Positions 8,577 through 17,091 are shown, counted from the first letter of the stretch. The stretch: DNA of 64,000 nucleotides from Campylobacter concisus (GCF_003048775.2 NZ_CP049272.1:744001-808000); one strand, 5' to 3'. The notes: generated from the letters alone by a model not told the origin. Numbers and translations are program-made.

Positions 8577-9779
8577 ATGTTTTATTTTTTACTCGGTATT
8601 TACTTTTTTTACGTCGCCGCAAAGGCGATTTTGGCGATTTTGCAGATAAATTTTATACGCGCAGAGGCCAAAAAGCCAGCCGTCGTGCTAGAGCAGGGGG
8701 AGTATGAAACCGCCGCTGCCGCAGCAATAACTAATCAAAAATTTGAGATAGCAGGCCTACTTTATCACGCCGCGATATTTATGATGTGGGCGTGCTGGGG
8801 GCTTGGCGCGATATCGGGGCATGCTTATAAAACGGGAGATATAGGTGACAACGTCTTTATGGTTATGGTATTTTTGCTCGTTTCGTCGCTGCTAGAACTG
8901 CCGCTAAATATCTACGAAACCTTCGTCAAAGACAAAAAGCTCGGCTTTTCAAACGTAACGCCTAAAATTTTCGCGCTCGATCTGCTTAAAACGCTCGCGC
9001 TGACGCTGGTTTTTGGCACGCTATTTGTGTGGCTGGTGCTGCTTTGCATTAGATTTTTGGGCGATTTTTGGTGGTTTTGGGCGTTTTTGCTTAGCTTTGC
9101 CATCGCGCTTGTTATAAATCTCATCTACCCGACGCTTATCGCGCCTATCTTTAACAAAATGCAGCCGCTAGAAGATGGCGAGCTAAAAAGCCGTATAGAA
9201 GGGCTTTTAGCGCGGTGCGGGTTTAAAAGTAGCGGCGTTTTTACGATAGACGCCAGCAAGCGCGACAACCGCTTAAACGCCTATTTTGGCGGCCTTGGCG
9301 CGACCAAGCGCGTGGTGCTTTTCGACACGCTCGTAAAAAAACTAAGCTTAGAGGAGATAATCGCCGTTTTGGGGCATGAGCTGGGGCACTTTAAGCACAA
9401 AGATATCCTAAAAATGATAGCTCTAAGCGCGGTTATGCTTCTTGCGATGTTTTTAATATTCGGCAATATCCCTGACGCAGTGTATCAAGCGCTTGGGCTT
9501 CATAGCGGAGGCGGCGGAACGATCGTGTTTTTGCTACTTTTTTCGCCGATTTTCGGATTTTTATTTTCGCCGGTTAGCTCGTATTTTAGCCGCGCGAATG
9601 AATTTGGCGCCGATAAATTCGCAGGCAATGTCTCAAACAAAACCGACATGATAAGCGCGCTAAAAAAACTAGGCAGCGAAAACAAGGCCTTCCCGAAGGC
9701 TCATCCGCTCTATGCGTTCGTCTATCATTCGCACCCAAGCCTCTTTGAGCGTATAAACGAGCTGGAAAATGAAAATTGA
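8577..9779 (+). CDS. M48 family membrane zinc protease (Ste24/CAAX protease-like)
   Basis: A polytopic zinc metalloprotease with hydrophobic segments in the N-terminal half. The zinc motif HELGHFKHKD is near residue 265 and the third ligand is in SRANEFGADKFAG. Bacterial relatives are thought to act in membrane protein quality control. The codons are visibly richer in G and C (many GCG, CGC and CTC) than those of the transporter upstream and prmC downstream, suggesting a different origin. The end overlaps prmC by 11 bases. Confidence 0.9.
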   Translation: MFYFLLGIYFFYVAAKAILAILQINFIRAEAKKPAVVLEQGEYETAAAAAITNQKFEIAGLLYHAAIFMMWACWGLGAISGHAYKTGDIGDNVFMVMVFLLVSSLLELPLNIYETFVKDKKLGFSNVTPKIFALDLLKTLALTLVFGTLFVWLVLLCIRFLGDFWWFWAFLLSFAIALVINLIYPTLIAPIFNKMQPLEDGELKSRIEGLLARCGFKSSGVFTIDASKRDNRLNAYFGGLGATKRVVLFDTLVKKLSLEEIIAVLGHELGHFKHKDILKMIALSAVMLLAMFLIFGNIPDAVYQALGLHSGGGGTIVFLLLFSPIFGFLFSPVSSYFSRANEFGADKFAGNVSNKTDMISALKKLGSENKAFPKAHPLYAFVYHSHPSLFERINELENEN

Positions 9780-10581
9780 AGAGGCTCTTAAAGAGGCTAG
9801 TTTAAGGCTAAGCCCGCTTTGTCAAAATCCAAGCAGAGTGGCTAAAATTTTGCTTATGAACTATCTTGATGTAAGCATTGAATGGATATTTTTAAATCAA
9901 AAAAATGAATTTGATGAGAGCGGCTATTTCGCTCTAGTTAAAAGGTATGAAAACTACGAGCCTCTTGAATATATAACTGGTAAAGCTAGCTTTTATGGGC
10001 TTGATTTTTACATGGAAAGCGGAGTGCTTATTCCAAGGCCTGAAACAGAAATTTTAGTGGATAAAGTAATAGAAATTTCACGCGAATATAATGAATCAAA
10101 GATCGCAGAAATAGGCACAGGAAGCGGCATTATTAGTATCATGCTAGCTCTAAAAACAAAGGCAAATATCGTAGCGACAGACATTAATGAAAAAGCTTTG
10201 ATACTTGCTAAAAAAAATGCAGATAAATTTGATGTAGGTGGGAGGATCAAATTTTTAAACTGCTCTTATGTGGATGAAATTTTAGAAGATATTGATATTT
10301 TGGTTTCAAATCCACCATATATTGCAAGAAGCTATAAACTTAGTAGATTTGTACTAAATGAGCCAGAAAGTGCACTCTTTGGAGGCGAAGTAGGAGATGA
10401 AATCTTAAAAGACATTATTCTCATAGCCAAAGATCGCAATATCAAAAACGTTGCTTGTGAGATGGGTTATGATCAAAAAGCAAGTATGCAAAAATTCTTA
10501 GAGGCCAATGGTTTTGAGTATAGTTTTTACAAAGATTTGGCTGGCTTTGATAGAGGCTTTTGCGCGAAGTTAAAAATATAA
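9769..10581 (+). CDS. prmC: Peptide chain release factor N5-glutamine methyltransferase
   Basis: Methylates the Gln of the GGQ motif in RF1 and RF2 with S-adenosylmethionine. The SAM site EIGTGSGIISI is near residue 117 and the diagnostic NPPYIA motif near 182. The N-terminal helical domain ends in the conserved segment EPLEYITGKASFYG, and LIPRPETE follows. At 270 residues it has normal length. The start lies inside the end of the M48 gene, so the two are probably translated in series. Confidence 0.95.
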   Translation: MKIEEALKEASLRLSPLCQNPSRVAKILLMNYLDVSIEWIFLNQKNEFDESGYFALVKRYENYEPLEYITGKASFYGLDFYMESGVLIPRPETEILVDKVIEISREYNESKIAEIGTGSGIISIMLALKTKANIVATDINEKALILAKKNADKFDVGGRIKFLNCSYVDEILEDIDILVSNPPYIARSYKLSRFVLNEPESALFGGEVGDEILKDIILIAKDRNIKNVACEMGYDQKASMQKFLEANGFEYSFYKDLAGFDRGFCAKLKI

Positions 10582-10591
10582 AGGAGATAGT

Positions 10592-11071
10592 TTGAGAGGA
10601 GTTTATTTTTTGCTTTTGGCAGTACTTATAGGAGCTGAGCTAACGCTTGGTATTTTAGTGGCGCCAGTCATATTTTTTCCGCAGAACATCATAGGAGATG
10701 GCATACTTACGCATTTTATGAGCGGTCAAATGATGACAAAGATATTTTTGAAATTTAATTATATTTTGCTTTTTGTAAGCATAGTTGTAATGATTGGTGA
10801 GCTATTTGATCTTAGAAAAAAGCTTATTTTTTCACTAAAATTTAGCATGTTAATGCTTGCTTTTTTAAATTTGGCTTTAGCTTTTAGCTTTGTATTTTTC
10901 TTTACGCCTTTTATAGTTTACGCTCAGAATTTGGGGGTCGATGCGACGCAGACGGCTGAATTTGCCAAAATGCATAGCGCGAGTGAATATGTGATGAAAA
11001 TCATGCTTGTTTTACAAATCATTTTATTTTTTGTGAAATTTAAGATTAGCCAAAATGAACGCAAAGCCTGA
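10592..11071 (+). CDS. DUF4149-type membrane protein
   Basis: A 159-residue inner-membrane protein with four hydrophobic segments (about 5-25, 48-68, 78-103 and 130-150). The pattern resembles the DUF4149 family, which has no known function. The TTG at 10592 is chosen because AAGGAG lies at 10581-10586. The gene follows prmC closely and overlaps the exporter gene by 17 bases, so the whole run 9769-12354 may be one transcript. Confidence 0.65.
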   Translation: MRGVYFLLLAVLIGAELTLGILVAPVIFFPQNIIGDGILTHFMSGQMMTKIFLKFNYILLFVSIVVMIGELFDLRKKLIFSLKFSMLMLAFLNLALAFSFVFFFTPFIVYAQNLGVDATQTAEFAKMHSASEYVMKIMLVLQIILFFVKFKISQNERKA

Positions 11072-11837
11072 TATTCAAGTCTTAACAAATTTTCTAGCCG
11101 AATACACGAGTGCGATGGTGAGTGCTGGCACCTACACAGCGCGCGTAGAAAAGTGCGTAGATCGCATAGCTAAACACTACGGCTACGACGTTAGCGTGAC
11201 GATTTTCGTGAAGTATTTTACGATTAGCGTCATGGACTCGGCCGACAACTCCCTGCGCCGAACCTACGTGAAAAAGATCCCGCTAGGGCAGGTGAGCTTT
11301 AACCGTATTTCCGAGCTTTCGTCGCTTAGCTGGCGGATTTTGGATGAAAATTTGAGCTTAGAGAAGGCAAAAGAGCAGTTTGAGGGCGTCATGCGCATCG
11401 GGGCAAATAAATTTACAAGCTCGCTTATTTTAATAAGCCTTGCAAATGCGGCGTTTTGCAGGCTTTTTGGCGGCGATGCGGGCTCGGTAGCTTGCGTATT
11501 TTTTGCGACGCTCGTGGGCTATAGCCTTAGATTTGCACTTGCTAAAATGGGCGTAAATTTAAAAATCCAGTACGTCCTAGTTTCGTTCGTGGTCTCGTTT
11601 ATCGCCTATCTTGGCGTATTTTACGGCTTTACGCACACTAGCGACGTGGCGATCGGCTCGTCGATACTCTTTTTGATGCCGGGCGTTTTTCTCATAAACT
11701 CGGTCTTTGACATCCTAAACGACAACACGCTTGTAGGCATCAGCAGAGCCGTGAGCACGGGCATCCTGATACTTTGCATCGCGGTGGGCGTCTATATCAC
11801 GCTCTCGCTTAGCAATGCGGAGATTTTACATGTTTGA
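11055..11837 (+). CDS. Threonine/serine exporter ThrE-type, N-terminal component
   Basis: Resembles the N-terminal ThrE domain (formerly DUF1212): a soluble first half beginning LAEYTSAMVSAGTYTARVE, then five hydrophobic segments from about residue 118. In Corynebacterium ThrE this domain is fused to a second membrane domain; here that part is the next gene. Together they would form an inner-membrane exporter for small hydroxy amino acids. Codons turn GC-rich after the first 60 bases. Substrate is by family analogy only. Confidence 0.8.
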   Translation: MNAKPDIQVLTNFLAEYTSAMVSAGTYTARVEKCVDRIAKHYGYDVSVTIFVKYFTISVMDSADNSLRRTYVKKIPLGQVSFNRISELSSLSWRILDENLSLEKAKEQFEGVMRIGANKFTSSLILISLANAAFCRLFGGDAGSVACVFFATLVGYSLRFALAKMGVNLKIQYVLVSFVVSFIAYLGVFYGFTHTSDVAIGSSILFLMPGVFLINSVFDILNDNTLVGISRAVSTGILILCIAVGVYITLSLSNAEILHV

Positions 11838-12354
11838 GCTTTTGACCGCGACTCTCATAGACGGCGCTTTTGCCGCGGTGGCGGGGCTTGGCTTTGCCTA
11901 CGCTAGCTCGCCGCCTAAAAGGACTCTCTCTTTTTGCGCACTGCTTGCGGCGTTTGCGCACGCTAGCCGCTTTTGGATCATGCAGATGGGATTTTTTAAC
12001 ATCAGCGTAGCCACGCTCATCGTCTCTTTTTTAAGCGGGATTTTAGGTATGCTCTTTGCTAAACGGCTCAAAGTGCCCGCCGAGATCATCGCGTTTCCCG
12101 CGCTTTTGCCGATGGTACCGGGAGTCTACGCGTACAAGGGTATTTTGGCGCTATTTTCGTTTCTAAACGAGCCTAATATCGCTAAGAAAAACGAATACCT
12201 AATCATATTTTTCGATAACGCAATCACGACTACGACGGTCTCGCTAGCCCTTGGCGTGGGCGTTTCGGTGGTGCTTATTTTATTTTACGATCAGTCCTTG
12301 ATGATAACTCGCGGCGCTAAGTGTGATCTAGCGGCGAGGAAGATGCGCGAGTAA
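11830..12354 (+). CDS. ThrE-type exporter, C-terminal membrane component (DUF3815)
   Basis: A polytopic protein of about 174 residues with four or five hydrophobic segments and the PALLPMVPGVYAYKG segment typical of the second half of ThrE. I chose the ATG at 11830, not 11815, because GGAG at 11819-11822 is 7 bases before it; it then overlaps the previous stop by 8 bases (ATGTTTGA). Like its partner it is GC-rich. A 113-base gap without features follows. Confidence 0.78.
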   Translation: MFELLTATLIDGAFAAVAGLGFAYASSPPKRTLSFCALLAAFAHASRFWIMQMGFFNISVATLIVSFLSGILGMLFAKRLKVPAEIIAFPALLPMVPGVYAYKGILALFSFLNEPNIAKKNEYLIIFFDNAITTTTVSLALGVGVSVVLILFYDQSLMITRGAKCDLAARKMRE

Positions 12355-12467
12355 TTTTAACTTTCGGCATAGAAATTTTGTATGGCTTTTTGATAGTTTT
12401 TATTATTTTTACTAGATATTTTCTCAATTTTGCCGATGTAGCTTAAAACCAAATTTTAAAAGGATTT

Positions 12468-13664
12468 ATGATGTTAAGCGGTATCGGCGGATTTTCTAGT
12501 GTCGCTAAAAATTTTCAACTAAATGAAAAACATAGCATAAAGAGTCAAATCATATATAAAAATGAAATCTCGCAGCCGGATACGGTCGAGCACAAATTTA
12601 ACGAAGTTTTAGGCTATAAAGTAGGTGCGGACGGATATTTTACGTTCGAATTTAACGAAGCCGCAGGTATCCCAAAGGACTACAAAATCCACTCTGATAC
12701 CTTAAAATCTCTCGTGAACGTAAATGATAAAGCGATCGCATTTAATAAAATGTTTTCAAAAATCGACATAGCAAAAACAGTCGGCAATGCATATAAAATT
12801 TTATCCCAAGTAGTCGGCGAGGACGTTTTAAATTCCAAAGAAAGTTTTAACAAAGAAGACCTCGCCAAATTTCCTCAAGGATACGAGTACGAAAAATCAA
12901 GTCTAAAAGTAACTAAAGTAAATAAAAACATCTACGACTATACGTCGGCACGTAGCGCATTTGACGATAAGTCCGGGAAAACCAATATGGAAACGCTATT
13001 TTTTAATAGTTCATATCATGAGTTAACAACAACGCCGCAATATAAGCCTTCAACCAATATCTTTGATAATAATAACGGCGGCAAAGAGAGCGAAAATGTG
13101 AGCGTGTTTATAAATCCTCACGGCGAAAGATACACCAACCCTGACGGTAGTATAACCAAAGGAGGCTTGATAGCAGCCGTAATAAACTCAAATTTAGGTG
13201 TACGAGAGGGCGAAACTACGGTTTGGGGCAAGATGCAAGGTTATGACAAAAACATAAGCGGCAAAGAATACAGACAAAAGCTGGACGCCTTTATTGATTC
13301 GCGCAACATCTACGGCATCAAAGGAAGCGAGCTTGACGGGCTTAGCAAGGATTACCGAGAATATGTACTAACGTTTCAAAAAATGCAAGAGTCGCTTTTA
13401 CCCGGTAGCACTGCCTTAAGCGGCAACTCTAACATAACTTCCGACGGCAAAGAATCAAAAAGCCTCTTTGAAATAATGCAAGAGGATATGAAAGAGGCGC
13501 AAAAACGCCTAGAAAAGCTAACCAGGCAAGAAAAGCGAACGCAAAAGATGCTGGATAAAAACAGAAAATACGACAAAGAGCTAGAGCAAAATACTAGAAA
13601 AAATTTAGAAGAACTTGAGGCGATGATGAAATTTAACGCTAAGAGCGTGGATATAAAGGCTTGA
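12468..13664 (+). CDS. Possible flagellar-dependent secreted protein (Cj0814-like)
   Basis: A 398-residue hydrophilic protein with no signal peptide or membrane segment. The N-terminus MMLSGIGGFSSVAKNFQLN is glycine- and serine-rich, as in substrates of the flagellar export path; the last 90 residues are a charged coiled coil with two KLTRQEKRTQK-like stretches. The best guess is the Campylobacter Cj0814 family of flagellar-dependent secreted proteins, recalled by general pattern only. AAAGG at about 12459 supports the start. A 50-residue companion follows after 10 bases. Cell-surface or host function is unknown. Confidence 0.45.
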   Translation: MMLSGIGGFSSVAKNFQLNEKHSIKSQIIYKNEISQPDTVEHKFNEVLGYKVGADGYFTFEFNEAAGIPKDYKIHSDTLKSLVNVNDKAIAFNKMFSKIDIAKTVGNAYKILSQVVGEDVLNSKESFNKEDLAKFPQGYEYEKSSLKVTKVNKNIYDYTSARSAFDDKSGKTNMETLFFNSSYHELTTTPQYKPSTNIFDNNNGGKESENVSVFINPHGERYTNPDGSITKGGLIAAVINSNLGVREGETTVWGKMQGYDKNISGKEYRQKLDAFIDSRNIYGIKGSELDGLSKDYREYVLTFQKMQESLLPGSTALSGNSNITSDGKESKSLFEIMQEDMKEAQKRLEKLTRQEKRTQKMLDKNRKYDKELEQNTRKNLEELEAMMKFNAKSVDIKA

Positions 13665-13674
13665 AAGGATTAAT

Positions 13675-13827
13675 ATGATAAACGGCGTAAACGGATTTAA
13701 CGCAAATGCAAATTTTGATTTTAGCGGCGCTCGCGGGCAAAATTTAAAGACGCATGAGGAAAAAGAGGCGGATATAATGGGGCTTTTAAGAAAATTTAGT
13801 AAAATTGGGCTTAATGTAAAAGTCTAA
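13675..13827 (+). CDS. Small protein (50 residues) paired with the possible secreted protein
   Basis: Reads MINGVNGFNANANFDFSG and ends LLRKFSKIGLNVKV. GAAAGGA upstream at 13663-13669 gives a good ribosome binding site. Its first residues echo those of the preceding protein (Gly at 4, GF at 7-8 and an NF near 13), so both may share an N-terminal export or chaperone-binding signal. The stop runs into the AAGGA that serves ybgC. It could be a truncated paralogue. No family recognised. Confidence 0.55.
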   Translation: MINGVNGFNANANFDFSGARGQNLKTHEEKEADIMGLLRKFSKIGLNVKV

Positions 13828-13836
13828 GGAAATACC

Positions 13837-14226
13837 GTGAAAATAAGAATCTACTACGAAGATACCGATGCTGGTGGCATAGTCTATCATACAAACTATA
13901 TTAAATTTTGCGAGCGAGCTAGAAGTGAAGCATTTTTTCAGGCTGGATTAAATTTCACAAAAGAGGGCGGATACTTTGTAGTTTCGTCGCTTGAGGCTAA
14001 ATTTATCGCCTCTGCTGTACTTGGAGATGAAATTTTTGTTCGAAGCAAGGTATTGGAGATTAAAAAAGCAAGTATTGTTTTAGAGCAAGAAATTTATAAA
14101 TTTGATGATAAAAATGCGGAAAAACTACTTTTTAGAGCAACAATTACTTTAGCTTTCATGAAAGAAGAGAAGCTTGCTAAGATAAATGACGAGATAAAGA
14201 AATTTCTGGAGAATTCTAAATTTTAA
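13837..14226 (+). CDS. ybgC: Acyl-CoA thioesterase YbgC
   Basis: A hot-dog fold thioesterase of 129 residues. The family motif YYEDTDAGGIVYHTNYIKFC is at the N-terminus, with the catalytic Asp in the DTDAGG part. In E. coli YbgC belongs to the tol-pal cluster and acts on acyl-CoA or acyl-ACP linked to phospholipid synthesis; no tol gene is near here. The GTG start at 13837 follows AAGGA at 13826-13830. In C. jejuni the homologous region has the same next two genes. Confidence 0.92.
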   Translation: MKIRIYYEDTDAGGIVYHTNYIKFCERARSEAFFQAGLNFTKEGGYFVVSSLEAKFIASAVLGDEIFVRSKVLEIKKASIVLEQEIYKFDDKNAEKLLFRATITLAFMKEEKLAKINDEIKKFLENSKF

Positions 14227-14229
14227 ATC

Positions 14230-14266
14230 GTGGTTAAGTTTAGAAATTTAGCTTTAGCCACTTTTT
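14230..14266. terminator. Terminator-like hairpin between convergent genes
   Basis: GTGGTTAAG (14230-14238) can pair with CTTTAGCCAC (14252-14261) with one G-U pair and is followed by five T. It lies between ybgC and the convergent periplasmic gene. Confidence 0.5.
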
Positions 14267-14270
14267 GCTT

Positions 14271-15521
14271 TTACATTGAGCTGTTTTGATCGAGCAAAAT
14301 TTCTTGATTTGCTTCGTCAAAGTGGTCGCCTTTTGCGTTATAAATTTTAACTCCATATAAAACTTGTGAGTTTTCAACTCTTTCGGTAAAAATTCTATCA
14401 GCACTTTTATCTATAAAATTTGTATATATATACTCGGCACCAAAAGCACTTGAATAGCCGATTTGTGAATATCTAAAATCTACATCAAAAAGATCACCAA
14501 GCCCCAAAAATAAGTCGTTAATAGGATTTAGTGAGTTTGCAATGAAAAGATTTTGTCTATCTCTTTGCGCGATGGCATTAAAGATATTTGGTAAAAAATT
14601 TATCTGCGTACTTAAAAGTGCGTATGGTTTTATCTCAAAGCCTCTCATCTGCGTTGCTACAAGAGAAGCTTTGACGATTGGGATGTTTAAAAATATACTT
14701 GCGTCATCAAATTTGGATTTTTTACTTAAAGTATCATTTAAATTTATATCTTTGCCTACGATAGAGGCTTCATGATAATCGCTACTTTGCATGCGGACAT
14801 ATTCATTTAGCTTTTGTCCTAATGAACTACCATCATCAAATGCAACTATTTTTTCGTTCGAGTAAGCTAGCAAAGCTGAAATTTGGTCTTTATAATCAAT
14901 GCCACCAAAGATCAAATTTGGCTTTGGATTTATGATAAAAGAGCTATGAACGCTTGGAATGTAGATAAGCTCATTTGATAGAACTAGCGAATTTATAATG
15001 TTTGCACCATTTGATGTAAGGGCTGCGATAAAATAATTAAAGCCTTGGGCTCTAGCCGTTTGCATAGCATTCGTAAGACTTTGTGGGCTTTCATCGTTGC
15101 TATTTATAAATTTGATCTCGATATCTGCGTCTTGCTTTAAGACATAGCTTAAGACAGCATTTGATACAACATTTGCATAAGATTTTATAATCTTTTGCGG
15201 GATGATTACAGCGATTTTGCCGCTTTTATTAACTTTTAAAATAGCTTCACCACCAAGAGAGATATAAAGCTCTAAAAGAGTGTTATCATCTATTTTTGCT
15301 GGCTCAAATCTTGCCATAAAACTAGCCAGTAAATCAGACTTAATAAGCTCATTTAAGCAGGCATTATCACAAAAATCTGGTTCTAAATTTATATAAGTAA
15401 TCTTTGCTGGAGGTATGCTTGATAGACTTTGGTTTTTTGTAATATTACTCTCAAAATTTATCTCATCTTGCGATGCAAAAATAGTCGAAAAAATGGCTAA
15501 AAAAAGTAAAATTTTTCTCAT
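14271..15521 (-). CDS. Periplasmic protein with binding-protein-like fold
   Basis: A 416-residue protein with a signal peptide (MRKILLFLAIFSTIFASQDE, likely cleavage after FAS). From residue 90 it alternates strands and helices like a type I periplasmic binding protein (GKIAVIIPQKIIKSYANVV, FNYFIAALTSNGANII, LIFGGIDYKDQISALLAYS). This resembles the LppC/LpoA-type fold, but there is no lipobox and no proof of ligand. It overlaps the UDG-like gene by 4 bases. A periplasmic gene sits at the same place in C. jejuni. Function unknown. Confidence 0.7.
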   Translation of the reverse strand: MRKILLFLAIFSTIFASQDEINFESNITKNQSLSSIPPAKITYINLEPDFCDNACLNELIKSDLLASFMARFEPAKIDDNTLLELYISLGGEAILKVNKSGKIAVIIPQKIIKSYANVVSNAVLSYVLKQDADIEIKFINSNDESPQSLTNAMQTARAQGFNYFIAALTSNGANIINSLVLSNELIYIPSVHSSFIINPKPNLIFGGIDYKDQISALLAYSNEKIVAFDDGSSLGQKLNEYVRMQSSDYHEASIVGKDINLNDTLSKKSKFDDASIFLNIPIVKASLVATQMRGFEIKPYALLSTQINFLPNIFNAIAQRDRQNLFIANSLNPINDLFLGLGDLFDVDFRYSQIGYSSAFGAEYIYTNFIDKSADRIFTERVENSQVLYGVKIYNAKGDHFDEANQEILLDQNSSM

Positions 15522-16171
15522 ATCACTCCTTTGATCTTTCTTAAATCATCTATAAAAATATTTTCAAAACTAGGATTTTTGCTGATCCACTCTGGTGAAA
15601 ACGTTGGTAAAATAAGGCTATTTTCATTTTTTAAAATACTACCTCTTATGCTTGAAAATCCGCCTTTTAATAATAAATTTGGGTATAAATGCATAAAAGC
15701 TTTCTCTCCTAAAGTCACAATTATCTTTGGTTTTATCAGTCTAATCTCTTCAAACAAATAAGGACGACAAAGTTCAATAGAACGGCTTAAAATCGGACTT
15801 TTATCATCACTTTGTGAAATTTCACACCGAAGTAGAGAACTTATATAAATTTCTTTTATATCTAAATTTAAACTATTTTTTATGGCATTTTCTAAAAATT
15901 TTTTACTGTTATTTTCATAAGAATCATTTTTTTTAGAAAATAATATAAACATGATTTTGCTATTTTCATTGCCGATGCCAGCTGTTACGCCTTTTGAGCT
16001 GTTTCGCAAAGAACAAAGAGAACATTTTTTTACTTCGCGGTTTAGCTCATCAATATTGTTGTAATCATGATAATTGCTTATACTAAGAAAATTTTTATCA
16101 ATAAACTTATAGCCAATTAGTTTTAAGAAAAATAATTTTTTTAAAAGCCTATTGTCTTTATTAAAATTCAT
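15518..16171 (-). CDS. Uracil-DNA glycosylase family protein with degenerate motif 1
   Basis: A 217-residue member of the UDG superfamily, close to the iron-sulfur family 4 type. Four cysteines are placed as for the 4Fe-4S cluster: CSLC near residues 35-38 and two more flanking EISQSDDKSPILSRSIEL. The segment corresponding to motif 2 reads PTFSPEW (usually HPSP-like). Motif 1, normally GEAPG, reads FILFSKKND, so the water-activating site seems lost. It may bind DNA or another ligand without classic glycosylase activity. Located between rpmH (divergent) and the periplasmic gene as in C. jejuni. Confidence 0.65.
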   Translation of the reverse strand: MNFNKDNRLLKKLFFLKLIGYKFIDKNFLSISNYHDYNNIDELNREVKKCSLCSLRNSSKGVTAGIGNENSKIMFILFSKKNDSYENNSKKFLENAIKNSLNLDIKEIYISSLLRCEISQSDDKSPILSRSIELCRPYLFEEIRLIKPKIIVTLGEKAFMHLYPNLLLKGGFSSIRGSILKNENSLILPTFSPEWISKNPSFENIFIDDLRKIKGVI

Positions 16172-16256
16172 TTTTGGATTATAACTTGATTTGCTTAAAG
16201 TTTGAGTTGTGACTTTTTAAGCTAAGTTATTCAAAGGAATTTAAGTATTGCTTTGA

Positions 16257-16262
16257 TAAAAT
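16257..16262 (+). promoter_or_regulatory. Possible -10 box of the rpmH operon
   Basis: GATAAAAT, 31 bases before the rpmH start, in a T-rich stretch divergent from the UDG-like gene. A weak match to the Campylobacter -10 consensus; the only candidate seen in this gap. Confidence 0.35.
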
Positions 16263-16293
16263 TCCACTTTTTATATTAACTTTAAGGATAGAA

Positions 16294-16428
16294 ATGAAAA
16301 GGACTTATCAACCTCATAAAACCCCTAAAAAACGCACTCACGGCTTTCGCTTAAGAATGAAAACTAAAAATGGCCGAAAAGTAATAAACGCTAGACGTGC
16401 CAAAGGTAGAAAAAGATTGGCTGCTTAG
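16294..16428 (+). CDS. rpmH: 50S ribosomal protein L34
   Basis: A 44-residue, very basic protein with the full L34 signature: [19 protein letters not shown] at the start and [11 protein letters not shown] at the end. AAGGA at 16283-16287 is well spaced from the ATG. It heads a run of six genes (rnpA, yidD, yidC, jag, mnmE) as in many bacteria. Its last codons overlap the likely start of rnpA. The gene is not next to dnaA or any origin-like sequence here. Confidence 0.97.
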   Translation: MKRTYQPHKTPKKRTHGFRLRMKTKNGRKVINARRAKGRKRLAA

Positions 16429-16709
16429 CTGGTTTTGAGTCGTTAAGCGGCTCAAAAGAATTCTCTCAAGTTTATAAAGAGGCTAGCAAGTGGCATTGTG
16501 ATGCTTGCATTGTTTTTTATAAACCAACAAATGAAAAAAAAATAGCAGTAGTTGCTAGTAAAAAAGTAGGAAAAGCGGTAGTTAGAAATAGAGCTAAAAG
16601 ACTTTTGAGAGCCGCTTTTTTTAACATTTCTAGTGAATTAAAAGATGGCACATATATTATGCTCGCAAAAAATGGACTTACAGAAATTTCATTTGAAAAA
16701 ATTTTGTAA
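16416..16709 (+). CDS. rnpA: Ribonuclease P protein component, unusual start
   Basis: The protein partner of RNase P RNA, used in tRNA 5' maturation. The frame reads [20 protein letters not shown] and later [19 protein letters not shown], the RNA-binding RNR motif of RnpA. Between the in-frame stop at 16407-16409 and this conserved part there is no ATG, GTG or TTG. The only reasonable start is ATT at 16416, with AAAGG at 16402-16406 nine bases before it. The product would have about 97 residues, slightly short for the family. Family identity is sure; the start is inferred. Confidence 0.85.
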   Translation: MGCLAGFESLSGSKEFSQVYKEASKWHCDACIVFYKPTNEKKIAVVASKKVGKAVVRNRAKRLLRAAFFNISSELKDGTYIMLAKNGLTEISFEKIL

Positions 16710-16748
16710 AAATTTAAGTTGGTCTACAAAAAAAATGGGATGTTTAAA

Positions 16749-17090
16749 ATGAAAAAAATTGCGATTAAAGCTATCGCTTTTTATCAAAAATATATTTCCA
16801 TACTTCTACCAAAAAGCTGTCGCTATTACCCGACTTGTTCACAATACGCGATTTGGGAATTTCAAACAAATAGTTTTTTTTCTGCTTTTTTTGCAACCTT
16901 CATGCGAATTTTAAAATGTAATCAGCTTTTTAAAGGCGGTATCAATTACCCAATCATCTACAAAAAATTTAACTTATGTTTTATATCTCAAAAAAGTGAT
17001 ACCAAAAATGTAAATTTTTGGTTTGTCCCTTGTCGGAATAGTAAATTTTATGTCGTAAAAGTATTAGATAAATTAAAGGAAAAAAATTAA
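16749..17090 (+). CDS. yidD: Membrane protein insertion efficiency factor YidD
   Basis: A small membrane-associated protein that helps YidC insert inner-membrane proteins. The family motif KSCRYYPTCSQYA is present, followed by RILKCNQLFKGG, at about residues 22-65. The C-terminal tail (about 45 residues) is longer than usual. ATG at 16749 is preferred over TTG 16719 and ATG 16740 because GGGA lies at 16737-16740 and the product then starts MKKIAIKAIAFYQKYIS like the family. yidC follows after 1 base. Confidence 0.93.
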   Translation: MKKIAIKAIAFYQKYISILLPKSCRYYPTCSQYAIWEFQTNSFFSAFFATFMRILKCNQLFKGGINYPIIYKKFNLCFISQKSDTKNVNFWFVPCRNSKFYVVKVLDKLKEKN

Positions 17091-17091
17091 A

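Noticed and set aside
8577-9779. Assignment of the M48 gene as htpX
   Set aside because: The length of 400 residues and the several N-terminal membrane segments fit Ste24-type M48A better than the roughly 290-residue HtpX.
16294-16709. Chromosome origin near rpmH-rnpA
   Set aside because: rpmH marks oriC in many bacteria, but no dnaA, dnaN or cluster of DnaA boxes is seen, and in Campylobacter the genes are known to be apart.
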